In this document: piece after piece, positions 1-7,280 of the stretch
How positions within the stretch are numbered: the stretch's first letter is position 1
How the letters are laid out: each line of letters begins with the position of its first letter
Assembly: GCA_019163375.1 (NCBI GenBank)
Contig: JAFLKK010000002.1
Coordinates: forward strand, 124,001-188,000
Length of the DNA: 64,000 bases
Direction of reading: 5' to 3'
Origin: Paludibacter sp.
GTDB lineage: Bacteria > Bacteroidota > Bacteroidia > Bacteroidales > Paludibacteraceae
Position numbers and translations under genes: made by a program
Notes under the pieces: model-generated
Seen by the model: only the letters and a program-made list of their open reading frames with translations
The model's database searches: none
What the model was told of the DNA's origin: nothing

Positions 1-111
1 TTATTCGTACCGACGGTGGATTGGGCGGTTTCCGTTGGGGACTGGAATGCAAAAAGGCAATTCTGGAGTGGGAGAAGAAGTAGAACGATTAAATTGTGTG
101 AATCTGGGTTT

Positions 112-163
112 CGCGATTTCCAAATCGCGAGAATTAATATCTGAACGCGATTTCCAAATCGCG
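112..163. repeat. Two copies of palindrome CGCGATTTCCAAATCGCG
   Basis: The same 18-bp sequence occurs at 112-129 and 146-163. Each copy is self-complementary apart from the central CC (arms CGCGATTT and AAATCGCG), so each can form a hairpin or bind a dimeric protein. Both copies are followed by AGA/AGAC. Looks like a REP-type repeat. Confidence 0.7.
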
Positions 164-270
164 AGACCCGACAAAAATGAACAATGGTTGTCTTCACCGA
201 TTTTCAATTTGCACGCTGTGATTTTGAATTAGGTGCAGCGTCCCGAAATAGAAAGACCTTTCTAAACGAA

Positions 271-439
271 AGAGGAGGGTGTCCAATAAGTGTTTTTTTT
301 GAACGCAAATTACGCAAATAACACAAATTTTCGCAAATCTCATTTTTATAAATACAAATATATCAGCAATTTATATTTTGTGTCGATTTGCGGTTTTTGC
401 GTAATTTGCGTTCTTTTTTCTTTTTAGACACCCTCCTCT
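271..439. repeat. 169-bp MITE-like element with inverted ends
   Basis: The outer ends are perfect 13-bp inverted repeats (AGAGGAGGGTGTC at 271-283; GACACCCTCCTCT at 427-439). A second perfect 17-bp inverted pair lies inside (AACGCAAATTACGCAAA at 302-318 against 396-412). The centre is AT-rich and has no reading frame. The structure fits a small non-autonomous mobile element or a long imperfect hairpin; I see no clear target-site duplication. Confidence 0.6.
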
Positions 440-503
440 CAATATACAAGTACCGACGTTGACGAAGCGGGACGTTTCACCAAACTACCGGGTACTAACT
501 ACC

Positions 504-779
504 TCAAAATTCGAATTTCTCTACTTTGATGGCAGTCAACTCTTTCAAAATAGCTATGTTTTTGATGAATGCTGCCGTTGTTTCGTGACTGGACAACGAT
601 TCGCCGTCTTTCCATGTTTCGCAAATCAGCAACACATTGCCACGGGTAGCACTTTCAAAAATATCATACGCTATACAGCCATCTTCTTTCACCGAAGCAG
701 CAGTCAACTCTTTGGCAGCATCCAATACTTTGGCACGATTTACATCTTCTACCGAGATAAATACATTTAATCGAATCAT
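504..779 (-). CDS. Antibiotic biosynthesis monooxygenase (ABM) domain protein
   Basis: A small single-domain protein of about 91 residues. The sequence MIRLNVFISVED at the start, followed by a ferredoxin-like alternation ending in ETWKDGESLSSHETTAAF and KELT, is typical of the YgiN/ABM fold, whose members are cofactor-free quinol monooxygenases or dimeric stress proteins. The exact substrate is unknown. The start at 779 (MIRLNV) is preferred over an upstream in-frame codon at 809 because homologous proteins begin with a short beta strand. A -7-like TATTTTTG on the minus strand (807-814) lies just upstream. It stands alone, next to repeats. Confidence 0.8.
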   Translation of the reverse strand: MIRLNVFISVEDVNRAKVLDAAKELTAASVKEDGCIAYDIFESATRGNVLLICETWKDGESLSSHETTAAFIKNIAILKELTAIKVEKFEF

Positions 780-806
780 AATCGTATTTTTTTTATTTGT
801 GAGATA

Positions 807-814
807 CAAAAATA
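807..814 (-). promoter_or_regulatory. Putative -7 box of the ABM gene
   Basis: Minus strand reads TATTTTTG, matching the Bacteroidota TAnnTTTG -7 element, 28 bases upstream of the start at 779. Confidence 0.45.
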
Positions 815-941
815 AGAATTTTATATCGAACTTACGTTAATAGAATGTCGGATTTTTCTATCTGTGTTTATTATATGACATTATATCTTTCTAACTACTG
901 ATATAAAATGGTTTTGGAATACGATCAAACAGAAATAGTTG

Positions 942-1183
942 TATCTTTGCTTTGTGAAAATGGAAAGACGCCGCGCAAAGGCTCGCATAAATTCATAACG
1001 AAATAAAAACCGCCGTATACATCAAAATTTAGGATAGAAAATAGCTGTCACTTGTATAAAATATGCAGCTTAACCCGTTTCTATTCCAAATAAAGGTAGC
1101 GGATTAAACTTATGCCAACATCAGTTGTCTAAGGCATAGAAAGTAACACTAAATAACCAAAAATCATTTAAAAATATTCAACA
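942..1183 (+). promoter_or_regulatory. Promoter and long leader of the esterase gene
   Basis: TATCTTTG at 942-949 matches the Bacteroidota -7 element and would start transcription near 957, leaving a leader of about 225 nt before the ATG at 1184. The leader has a GC-rich GACGCCGCGC patch near 965 and a short stem (TATGCC at 1111-1116 with GGCATA at 1133-1138). I could not match it to a known riboswitch. No gene is seen in 780-1183. Confidence 0.4.
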
Positions 1184-2092
1184 ATGAGAAAAACAGTTGT
1201 CATCTTTATCCTTTTAGCTTCATTTTTTGCGTGCAATGCACAATCAGGTATTTCAGTAGATGTTGCCCGTAAGTTGAAAAATGCCCCAACTCCCAGTGTC
1301 GGTCACGGTAAAGACCTTGGAGATTTTAAGAGCGGGATTTATACCATTACCAGTGCAGGACTTGAGCGCCAATATACCATTGACATCCCCAAAAACTACG
1401 ACAAAAACAAAACTTACCATTTGATTTTTACCATGCACATGATGGGGGGAAGTATGAAAACAATGGTTGATAATAATTATTATGGTCTTAAAACCTATGC
1501 CGAAAAAGATAATGTTCCTGTTATTTTCGTTGCACCTCAGGGATACACCGACCATACTCCCTGGCGTGGAAGTGATGACAAAGATCATCTCTTCTTTGCC
1601 GATATGCTTAAATTGTTTAAAGATAAATTGAGCATTGACACCTCTCGCGTATTTTGCTGCGGATTTAGCTTTGGTGCCATGTTTACATACTCCTTATCAT
1701 TAGAATTTCAGAATGATCTTCGTGCTGTGGCTTGTTATGCTCCGGCCAACTGGAATATTTATCTTCCGGAAAATAAGCACAAACCTTTAGCTTACTTTAG
1801 CACAACAGGTACTCAAGACGGTCTTTGTAAGTATGTAAACTCAGATGAACGCAAACAAGGTGGTAAGTATTGTGTGTTGACACACATCGAAGATAATGGA
1901 TTAAAACAATTGCCGGAAATACCGTTAGCTACTACGCCGACTCATATCACAACCGAATTTAAAGGACTACCTGCAGAATATCCGGTAATGTTTGGCTCAT
2001 TTGTGGGTGGTCATACCGACAACGTTAAAGATCCCGGATCTGATGTCAACTGGATAGCAAAAGAAACGTGGGATTTCTTTATGCGTTTCTAG
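1184..2092 (+). CDS. Secreted/lipoprotein esterase, CE1/PHB-depolymerase-like
   Basis: A 302-residue alpha/beta hydrolase. The N-terminus MRKTVVIFILLASFFAC is a lipoprotein-type signal (candidate lipidated Cys17). The nucleophile elbow GFSFG places the serine at 162; an Asp at 212 (GTQDG) and His277 (GGHTDN) are in the right order for the triad. The layout resembles feruloyl/acetylxylan esterases of the CE1 and LpqC types, which release ester-linked groups from plant polysaccharides; the true substrate is inferred only. It is a single gene with its own promoter and a strong terminator at 2121-2172. Confidence 0.75.
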   Translation: MRKTVVIFILLASFFACNAQSGISVDVARKLKNAPTPSVGHGKDLGDFKSGIYTITSAGLERQYTIDIPKNYDKNKTYHLIFTMHMMGGSMKTMVDNNYYGLKTYAEKDNVPVIFVAPQGYTDHTPWRGSDDKDHLFFADMLKLFKDKLSIDTSRVFCCGFSFGAMFTYSLSLEFQNDLRAVACYAPANWNIYLPENKHKPLAYFSTTGTQDGLCKYVNSDERKQGGKYCVLTHIEDNGLKQLPEIPLATTPTHITTEFKGLPAEYPVMFGSFVGGHTDNVKDPGSDVNWIAKETWDFFMRF

Positions 2093-2120
2093 TAGCACGT
2101 CACATTTAATTTGAATAATC

Positions 2121-2172
2121 GTTGGGGGTATTTACAGATGCGCATCTGTAAATACCCCCAACTGTTTTTTTT
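2121..2172 (+). terminator. Rho-independent terminator, 42-bp perfect palindrome
   Basis: Positions 2121-2141 and 2142-2162 are exact reverse complements (21 bp each, no spacer), followed by TGTTTTTTTTATT. It ends the esterase transcript. The perfection and length of the stem exceed what a terminator needs. Confidence 0.85.
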
Positions 2173-2260
2173 ATTCCCGTTGCTTCCTGCTCTCCAAACT
2201 ACGAGGTGCTAAAATAGAAGCGCCGGCTACCGGCGGATTGCTCTTTGTTGACAGTTATAA

Positions 2261-2884
2261 TTATTCTTTATTAAATCTCCAAACTACACCAATACCAGGA
2301 TATAAAATATGCATATTCCTATTATAGTTGGAGTCTATACCATTGTCAGGCTTTTCTAATCTAGTAAATTCATAAGCAAATTGAAAATACCAATTCAGTC
2401 GACTATTACTATTTAACACTACTTTCGTACCACCCTTGAGTGTTATTCCATTAAGAAACTCTGCAGCTTGATCTATTTGTACAGGAATATCATTTTCAAC
2501 AGCGAAGGTCTTTGCCGAACTCCTAAACTGCCAGTTAGAATATCCGATGGCTATGTTCGGAATTATACTAATTTTGTTGATGTTTATTTTATAATCAACT
2601 TTAATTTTAGGACTTAGAATTATTAAAGTCACATCATTTTTAGAAAAACTCAAAACCGTTGAATTGATAAGAAATCCAATACCAAAGTTGTTTAATTTCA
2701 GAAGATTGTAATCTATCCCAATATCAACTAAACCTAAGTATCCGCCACGTGAATTGTTGTTTAAGAAATTATCTCCAATTGGTATCGGGTATCGCACGTC
2801 AATAGCTAATTCTTCTCTGTTAATCTGAGAGAATAGACTATTCATAGGAATTAAAATAATAAGGACAAAAAGGAGTCTTTTCAT
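2261..2884 (-). CDS. Outer-membrane beta-barrel-like protein
   Basis: 207 residues with a cleavable signal peptide (MKRLLFVLIILIPMNSLFSQ). The rest alternates polar and hydrophobic residues in strands such as GYLGLVDIGIDYNLL and KVDYKINI, and ends in a strand with aromatic residues (GIGVVWRFNKE), as in small 8-stranded outer-membrane barrels. No conserved catalytic motif is visible and I do not recognise a specific family. It is transcribed on the minus strand alone, downstream of a repeat-rich spacer. Confidence 0.6.
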   Translation of the reverse strand: MKRLLFVLIILIPMNSLFSQINREELAIDVRYPIPIGDNFLNNNSRGGYLGLVDIGIDYNLLKLNNFGIGFLINSTVLSFSKNDVTLIILSPKIKVDYKININKISIIPNIAIGYSNWQFRSSAKTFAVENDIPVQIDQAAEFLNGITLKGGTKVVLNSNSRLNWYFQFAYEFTRLEKPDNGIDSNYNRNMHILYPGIGVVWRFNKE

Positions 2885-3278
2885 TTTATTTATAGTTTAA
2901 ATATTACTTTTTTTCTTGTGTTTACGAAATGCCCCAATGTGGATAGTTCAGATTATGCTTCGCTAAACAGGAACTATTATCCACCCCTAAATCCCCTGAA
3001 GGGGACTTGAAGTTACTATCGTCTCCTAGAAGCTCTTTCTATAAATAAGTGACGTTTATAATTGCTTTGCCCGTATCGACACATTTGATTAAATGTATAT
3101 CTTCTCGAAAACCACTCTTAAGCCCCTTCAGGGGTTTGGGGTGGTTTCATTTTATCTACTCTTAAATCCGTCAGCAGAAGTATTTGGGGTGGCTATTTCG
3201 ATTTTTATTCCAAGTTACGCTTCGCTAAACATGAACTAGCCAGTGGCTGCAAAATAACATACTTGGACGAAAAGGGGC
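2885..3278. repeat. Spacer with inverted and direct repeats
   Basis: No gene is seen. A CCACCCCTAAATCCCCTGAA-type sequence (2981-3008) recurs in inverted orientation at 3121-3144 (AGCCCCTTCAGGGGTTTGGGGTGG with changes), and each copy has an internal CCCCT(T/G)AGGGG-like palindrome. A second unit around GCTTCGCTAAAC occurs as direct copies at 2953-2975 and 3215-3237. The arrangement suggests a decayed or non-autonomous insertion. Confidence 0.6.
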
Positions 3279-3917
3279 TTACAATTTCATATTTATTTTA
3301 TTGTAATTATCCATGTTTCTATTCATTTGTGTTATTTTGTCATGGCAATCACAACATACACTAACTAATTCGAATAAAGGTTCATTTTTCCAATATCTAT
3401 ATGATTTATGATGTACTTGTGTTGCTTTTTTCTCTAAACATGATTGACAAATGGAATTATCACGTTTTAAAACAAGTTCTCTTTTGTATTTCCAATCATC
3501 AGTTTTTAGATACTCATCGTGTTCTTTAATAAATTCATCAAATAATTTTTCTCTTTTGTATTGTTTACTTTTTGCTTGATATCTGTCATAGATCTCTTGT
3601 ACCTTATTGCGAGTATCAACGCTCATTTTCGAATAATCACATAAATCTGCGAGATTATTATTCACTTCAGGTAAAGATTCAAAATCTTCAACAATATCTC
3701 TTTTATAGTAAGGAGATTCTATTCTTCCGCAATTAAAACACTGTTTCTTTAAATGCTTTGATCCATTACCATTTGTGAATTTGACGAATGTTGGTTGATG
3801 ATTTTCACATGGTGTAAAATCAGTATAAATATAATCCCAACAGTTTATGCAATAATAAAATACGATGTTGTCGAATTTATATACACTACACTCACTATTA
3901 CATTTTGTACAATTCAT
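3279..3917 (-). CDS. HNH endonuclease with N-terminal zinc ribbons
   Basis: 212 residues. The C-terminus carries an HNH nuclease core with zinc-binding pairs CQSC (157-160) and CCDCH (188-192) around the HH of QVHHKSY (169-170). The N-terminal half has extra CxxC pairs (3/6, 23/26, 60/63), suggesting zinc ribbons for DNA or protein binding, joined by a charged helical linker (about 100-140). HNH proteins of this size act as stand-alone nucleases, in mobile elements or in defence; which one applies cannot be told here. It lies among orphan genes and hairpin-rich spacers. Confidence 0.8.
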   Translation of the reverse strand: MNCTKCNSECSVYKFDNIVFYYCINCWDYIYTDFTPCENHQPTFVKFTNGNGSKHLKKQCFNCGRIESPYYKRDIVEDFESLPEVNNNLADLCDYSKMSVDTRNKVQEIYDRYQAKSKQYKREKLFDEFIKEHDEYLKTDDWKYKRELVLKRDNSICQSCLEKKATQVHHKSYRYWKNEPLFELVSVCCDCHDKITQMNRNMDNYNKINMKL

Positions 3918-4135
3918 TGAATAATCTAATTTGTTAACTACTATGCTTTTTCGCTTTAAATTTCCGTTTCCTCCGATCCTCGTAGCTTATAAAATCTCTT
4001 GCTTTCCATATTCGTTGTTTTAAAAGCAAGGCAAGAGCCTTGCTTTTAAAACAACGAAGTCAGGAGACTTCGCCGAACTCAATGCCGCCAAACTACGCTG
4101 AACGAGGGTTTTGTCGGATGTTATATAAACTGTTA
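3918..4135. repeat. Structured spacer with long perfect hairpin
   Basis: Positions 4011-4032 and 4037-4058 form a perfect 22-bp stem with an AAGA loop. A second perfect hairpin (CGAAGTC, loop AGGA, GACTTCG; 4055-4072) overlaps its foot. On the minus strand the segment after gene 4136-4501 begins ATAACATCCG and contains CCCTCGTTCA, similar to the spacer after gene 4723-5250. A candidate attC-like or other recombination site rather than a terminator, because neither side has a proper U tract. Confidence 0.55.
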
Positions 4136-4501
4136 TTACTTACAATTACACTTTGTTTCACCATAATCAAAAAAGCTTAAGGGTCTTTGAATACTAGGAT
4201 AAGATTCAAGAAATACAATACAAATGCTGTCTCCAATTTGGTTCTCATCATCAGTCAATGCTGGCCATTTATATGTTTCTCCATTATAATCAAATTTATA
4301 CTCTAAACTTGGTGTTGTGTATCGTGATGTTAATCTTACATCTGTTATTATTCCTTTTTTGCAAATTCCATAATGTTTTAGAAGTTGAACTTCAATAAAA
4401 TAACGGATAAAAACATAAGATATAAATATAATGCATACATAAAAAAGAATTTTCCCACTTGTGATTTTTTCTTTTGTAATTTTTCCTTTTGCCTTCTTCA
4501 T
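4136..4501 (-). CDS. Membrane-anchored protein with DUF3592-like domain
   Basis: 121 residues. A lysine-rich N-terminus (MKKAKGKITKEK) precedes one transmembrane helix (about 18-38), then a small beta-rich domain with GIITDVRLTS, LEYKFDYNGETYKW and GDSICIVFLESYPSIQRPL. That pattern resembles the DUF3592-type extracytoplasmic domains of Bacteroidota; function is unknown. No promoter is clear. It sits between two similar structured spacers, in line with the neighbouring minus-strand orphans. Confidence 0.65.
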   Translation of the reverse strand: MKKAKGKITKEKITSGKILFYVCIIFISYVFIRYFIEVQLLKHYGICKKGIITDVRLTSRYTTPSLEYKFDYNGETYKWPALTDDENQIGDSICIVFLESYPSIQRPLSFFDYGETKCNCK

Positions 4502-4722
4502 AGACTTATGAATTTTATAAGCTTTTGTTTTTGGTGAGTTTCTTTAGCTTCGACTCTACATCTGCACTAACTATTTTTTATAGCTTGCCGCTAGCGACCG
4601 AGGCTATGGGCATTTGGAGGAAGCAAACTTGCTGGAATGCACGTCAGCCAGCCAATGAACGAGGCGTGTGTTATGGGTTGTTATTCATTTACATTAATTT
4701 CAAATTTCAACCTTAATATAGT
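4502..4722. repeat. Structured spacer, attC-like end of an orphan cassette
   Basis: Read on the minus strand, the spacer starts CCCATAACACACGCCTCGTT shortly after the stop at 4723, then contains stem-forming segments (AGCAA/TTGCT, GCATT/AATGC) and ends near AGTTAGTGC at about 4566. The opening resembles the inner boundary of known attC sites. The CCCATAAC part is the complement of sequence just upstream of the same gene (5268-5284). No gene is seen here. Confidence 0.4.
4668..4684. repeat. Left arm of 17-bp inverted repeat around orphan gene
   Basis: GTGTTATGGGTTGTTAT here is the inverted partner (16 of 17 bases) of 5268-5284. The two arms bracket the 175-codon gene exactly, as expected for the ends of an integron-type cassette or of a small mobile unit. 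Confidence 0.6.
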
Positions 4723-5250
4723 TCATGAGAAAAAATCCGAACGTACTTTTCTAATCTCGTCTGAAACCTCCTCAATCAACTTTGCACAATCTATCACAAA
4801 ATCATCGTTCACTTCTATTAATGTTGATATTTCTGAAACATCTCCCTCATCAAAATAATCACTGCCTGGCAGTTTTATTTTAAAAGGCAACATACTTGAT
4901 TTAGCAACCAACGTATCATAACTTCGCCCTCTTCCATGCTTAAGAACATTAATCGCACAGATAAAATCCTCGAAACGATTGTTGAGTAGATTATTTCCAG
5001 ATTGTTTTATAATACTCTTCGCTTTGTCAAAACCGTTTTTGCAAGCTAAGCCGTCCTGTAATATAGATTCAAATAACGAAAATATTCCAATTGCAGTGAT
5101 TGCCTTTTGTAATTGAATCATTTGTAAGTTTTTAACAAGATCAGTTGAGCCACTTGTTTGGAGAAGTTCAATAATATTAGATTCAACTTCTTTCAATGAG
5201 TCTAACGTAAAAGTTGTACTTCTCAACACCAATTCACTAAATCTATGCAT
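4723..5250 (-). CDS. Orphan helical protein, cassette-like context
   Basis: 175 residues, predicted almost all helical, no signal peptide. A segment FSLFESILQDGLAC and a later VLKHGRGRSYDTL are the most conserved-looking parts; the latter has a basic/His cluster reminiscent of HEPN-like proteins, but I cannot assign the family. Its tail is acidic then basic (EEVSDEIRKVRSDFF). It is bracketed by a 17-bp inverted repeat (4668-4684 and 5268-5284) and oriented like its two neighbours. No promoter is visible directly upstream. Confidence 0.6.
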   Translation of the reverse strand: MHRFSELVLRSTTFTLDSLKEVESNIIELLQTSGSTDLVKNLQMIQLQKAITAIGIFSLFESILQDGLACKNGFDKAKSIIKQSGNNLLNNRFEDFICAINVLKHGRGRSYDTLVAKSSMLPFKIKLPGSDYFDEGDVSEISTLIEVNDDFVIDCAKLIEEVSDEIRKVRSDFFS

Positions 5251-6158
5251 AATTCTTTATTTTTTATAATAACCCATAACACCAATATATGTGCAACAAA
5301 GTGGCATATATATCTTCATATAGCTGGATATGTGCAATAGAGTTGCACATATTTCCACTTTAGGCAATATATTTGTTTTGTTTTTTAATTAATTTAATCC
5401 CCCAAAGGTAAAAACAATTCTTTTACTCACAATACATATTCTTAATTATTTGGAACTTCTGATACTCTTTATTAAATAAGCCCGGAGTTTCTTTTCTTTA
5501 TTGCTTTGTTTTGTATCGCGAATAGCGTATTCCTTTCTGTTAGTTGAGTAATTATAATCATTTCCGCCCTTTTTCTTTGTTCCAGCTCATTATTACTATC
5601 CGGTATTTTTCTATTCGGTGTCAGTAAAGCCTTTATGTGATATTACACTATTTTATTTCTATAGTACAATTGCGAATAATGACATTGTATATTGATATTT
5701 ACTATGGGAAATGATAAATTATCCATGATAAAAATAATAATTACCAAGTGTAATATACTATTATAAATGTAAAATATAAAATTAGTCATTGATAATTGAT
5801 TATTGTTAATGACTAAAATATAATTATCTATAATTAATAGAATATTATTAATGGCTAATTATTCATTATAAATGAAAATTTATATATTTGCCACGGGTAA
5901 TTTACCATTACTTATGGTAAATGTACTAACTTCAATATGAAAATCTGTTTTGTGGTATTGAATAATAGCATTTTTGAGTTACAAAAGTGGTTTCTTTTAA
6001 AGCAAACGGATATTTATTCTCTGTATAAACCGCTTATTGACTCGTATTCCGGTTTTGTAATGCTTGAATAAATGAGTGTGTGTAACAATAGGTTTACAAC
6101 TGCTCTGCAACGAATGAATGCTGTTCGCACAATGATTTTTTACTCTAAAAACAACGAT
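5251..6158. other. Long AT-rich, palindrome-rich spacer
   Basis: No gene is seen until the frame at 6072/6159. The left part holds the right arm of the cassette repeat (5268-5284) and a hairpin, ATATGTGCAA (5330-5339), loop TAGAG, TTGCACATAT (5345-5354). Positions 5640-5930 are extremely AT-rich with short inverted units, for example TTAGTCATT (5782-5790) against AATGACTAA (5808-5816). TATATTTG at 5883-5890 fits a -7 promoter element reading into the next gene. Confidence 0.55.
5883..5890 (+). promoter_or_regulatory. Putative -7 box
   Basis: TATATTTG matches TAnnTTTG. It would produce a leader of about 170-260 nt for the FnIII-like gene, so the assignment is tentative. Confidence 0.4.
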
Positions 6159-6785
6159 ATGAATAAAGCGATTGTCTCTAAAACCTTTTCGGCAAAGAAA
6201 TACAAGGATGCTGATTTGCCGGTAAAAGCAAGATTTATATTGGAACAAATGACGAATAACGCTCATTTCCCCGATATTCAGGAAAAGTTGGACGAATTGA
6301 ACACGAAAATTGAAAGATATAAGACTGCATTGTCCGATTCTATTGAGGGTGGCAGGCTTACCACGGCTATTAAGCAAGAATGCCGACGTAAGCTGGAAGA
6401 CTGTTTGCAAGAACTGGCTACTTATGTGCAGTTAACGAGTAAAGGCGATGCTGTACTTATTAGCAGTTCGGGTTTTGATACACACAAGAAAGCGGCAAGG
6501 GTAGGAGTGCTCGATAAACCTGAAGCTGTACGAATAATACTGGAACCTATGCAGGGAAGTGCCTGGATAAGCTGCAATGGCGTGGACCGTGCGCTCTTTT
6601 ATGTGTTTGAGTACTGCGCGGCTCCACTCACTGCCGATAGTGTGTGGACACAAGTTACCGGTTCGCGGCGTAAGATGTTGATAGAAGGTCTTACCAGCGG
6701 TAAAGAGTATTGCTTCAGGGTTGCCGGGGCACGTACTCACCCATCGCGCATATGGAGTGACGTGGTGAAAAGTTATGTGATTTAG
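6159..6785 (+). CDS. FnIII-like protein of a Bacteroidota family
   Basis: About 208 residues from MNKAIVSKTF. The N-terminal half is helical (KARFILEQMTNNAHFPDIQEKLDELNTKIERYKTAL in outline) and ends with a segment on culture-wide conserved theme LATYVQL; the C-terminal 80 residues form a fibronectin type III-like module (LEPMQGSAWISCNG, TSGKEYCFRVAG). Similar proteins of about 210 residues recur in Bacteroidota with unknown function. No signal peptide. In-frame starts at 6072 and 6132 exist; I choose 6159 because family members start close to this point. Stands alone between repeat regions. Confidence 0.65.
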   Translation: MNKAIVSKTFSAKKYKDADLPVKARFILEQMTNNAHFPDIQEKLDELNTKIERYKTALSDSIEGGRLTTAIKQECRRKLEDCLQELATYVQLTSKGDAVLISSSGFDTHKKAARVGVLDKPEAVRIILEPMQGSAWISCNGVDRALFYVFEYCAAPLTADSVWTQVTGSRRKMLIEGLTSGKEYCFRVAGARTHPSRIWSDVVKSYVI

Positions 6786-7280
6786 AAAGCGGGAGATAAG
6801 AAAGTCTAACCTGTGGTCGATATATGTAACTGACTTTCGTTGTTGACGGAAACCGAGATGTTCGGTTCGGTGCTCTGCACCTTTTTGGGTATGGTTGGTC
6901 TGAATACTACAAATAGTACGGTGCTCTGCACCTTTGTCTTCTTCTGTATGTCCGTGCTACAAATGTTTGGTTACATCGAGTTTAAATTCTCCACCCTGTG
7001 GCTTTGAATTAGGTGCAGCGCACCGAACTATTTGTAGCGTATTAAATAAGAAAGTTACAAAGGTGCAGCGCACCGAACCCAAAGGCAATCCATACCAGAA
7101 GACAATCCATGAAATTGTTTTTTATCCCCTCCGTGGCATCGGTTTCAATCGGATGAATATTTTTATAAAACCGTTAATTCTAAAAATATTATATGTATAT
7201 TTGCTGCGTGATATTTTTCACTATTCATTCGATTCTTTTTTTGAGTAGTATCATATTAATCAATTAAACTTTAAAGCAAA
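6786..7280. repeat. Spacer with four copies of a GGTGC-GCACC palindrome
   Basis: Two copies in one orientation (GTTCGGTGCTCTGCACCTTT at 6865-6884; CGGTGCTCTGCACCTTT at 6919-6935) and two in the other (AGGTGCAGCGCACCGAAC at 7011-7028 and 7061-7078). The copies differ in the loop (CTC or AGC) while the GGTGC/GCACC stem is kept. The sequence ahead of 7011 (CTTTGAATTAGGTGCAGCG) repeats that at about 222-240. A -7-like TATATTTG (7196-7203) serves the SPFH gene. No gene is supported here. Confidence 0.7.
7196..7203 (+). promoter_or_regulatory. Putative -7 box of the SPFH gene
   Basis: TATATTTG, about 80 bases upstream of the ATG at 7281; matches the Bacteroidota -7 consensus. Confidence 0.5.

Larger units (their letters stand above)
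1..503. other. Gene-free stretch with dispersed repeats
   Basis: I find no convincing gene here; the short open frames have no recognisable family and cross repeats. It contains two copies of an 18-bp palindrome (112-129 and 146-163), a degenerate copy of a repeat that reappears near 7011 (about 215-247), and a 169-bp element with inverted ends (271-439). The left edge is cut by the window, so a gene extending in from outside cannot be excluded. Confidence 0.6.

Noticed and set aside
1-232. Short frames at the left edge
   Set aside because: They cross palindromic repeats and show no family features; a gene fragment from outside the window cannot be judged.
957-1183. c-di-GMP-type riboswitch in the esterase leader
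   Set aside because: A GCGCAAAGGCT stretch looked similar, but the paired arms and tetraloop regions were not found.
4525-4858. Short plus-strand frames between the orphan genes
   Set aside because: They overlap the structured spacer and the minus-strand gene and have low-complexity sequences.
6934-7248. 104-codon frame in the spacer upstream of the SPFH gene
   Set aside because: It runs through the GGTGC/GCACC repeats and its peptide matches nothing.
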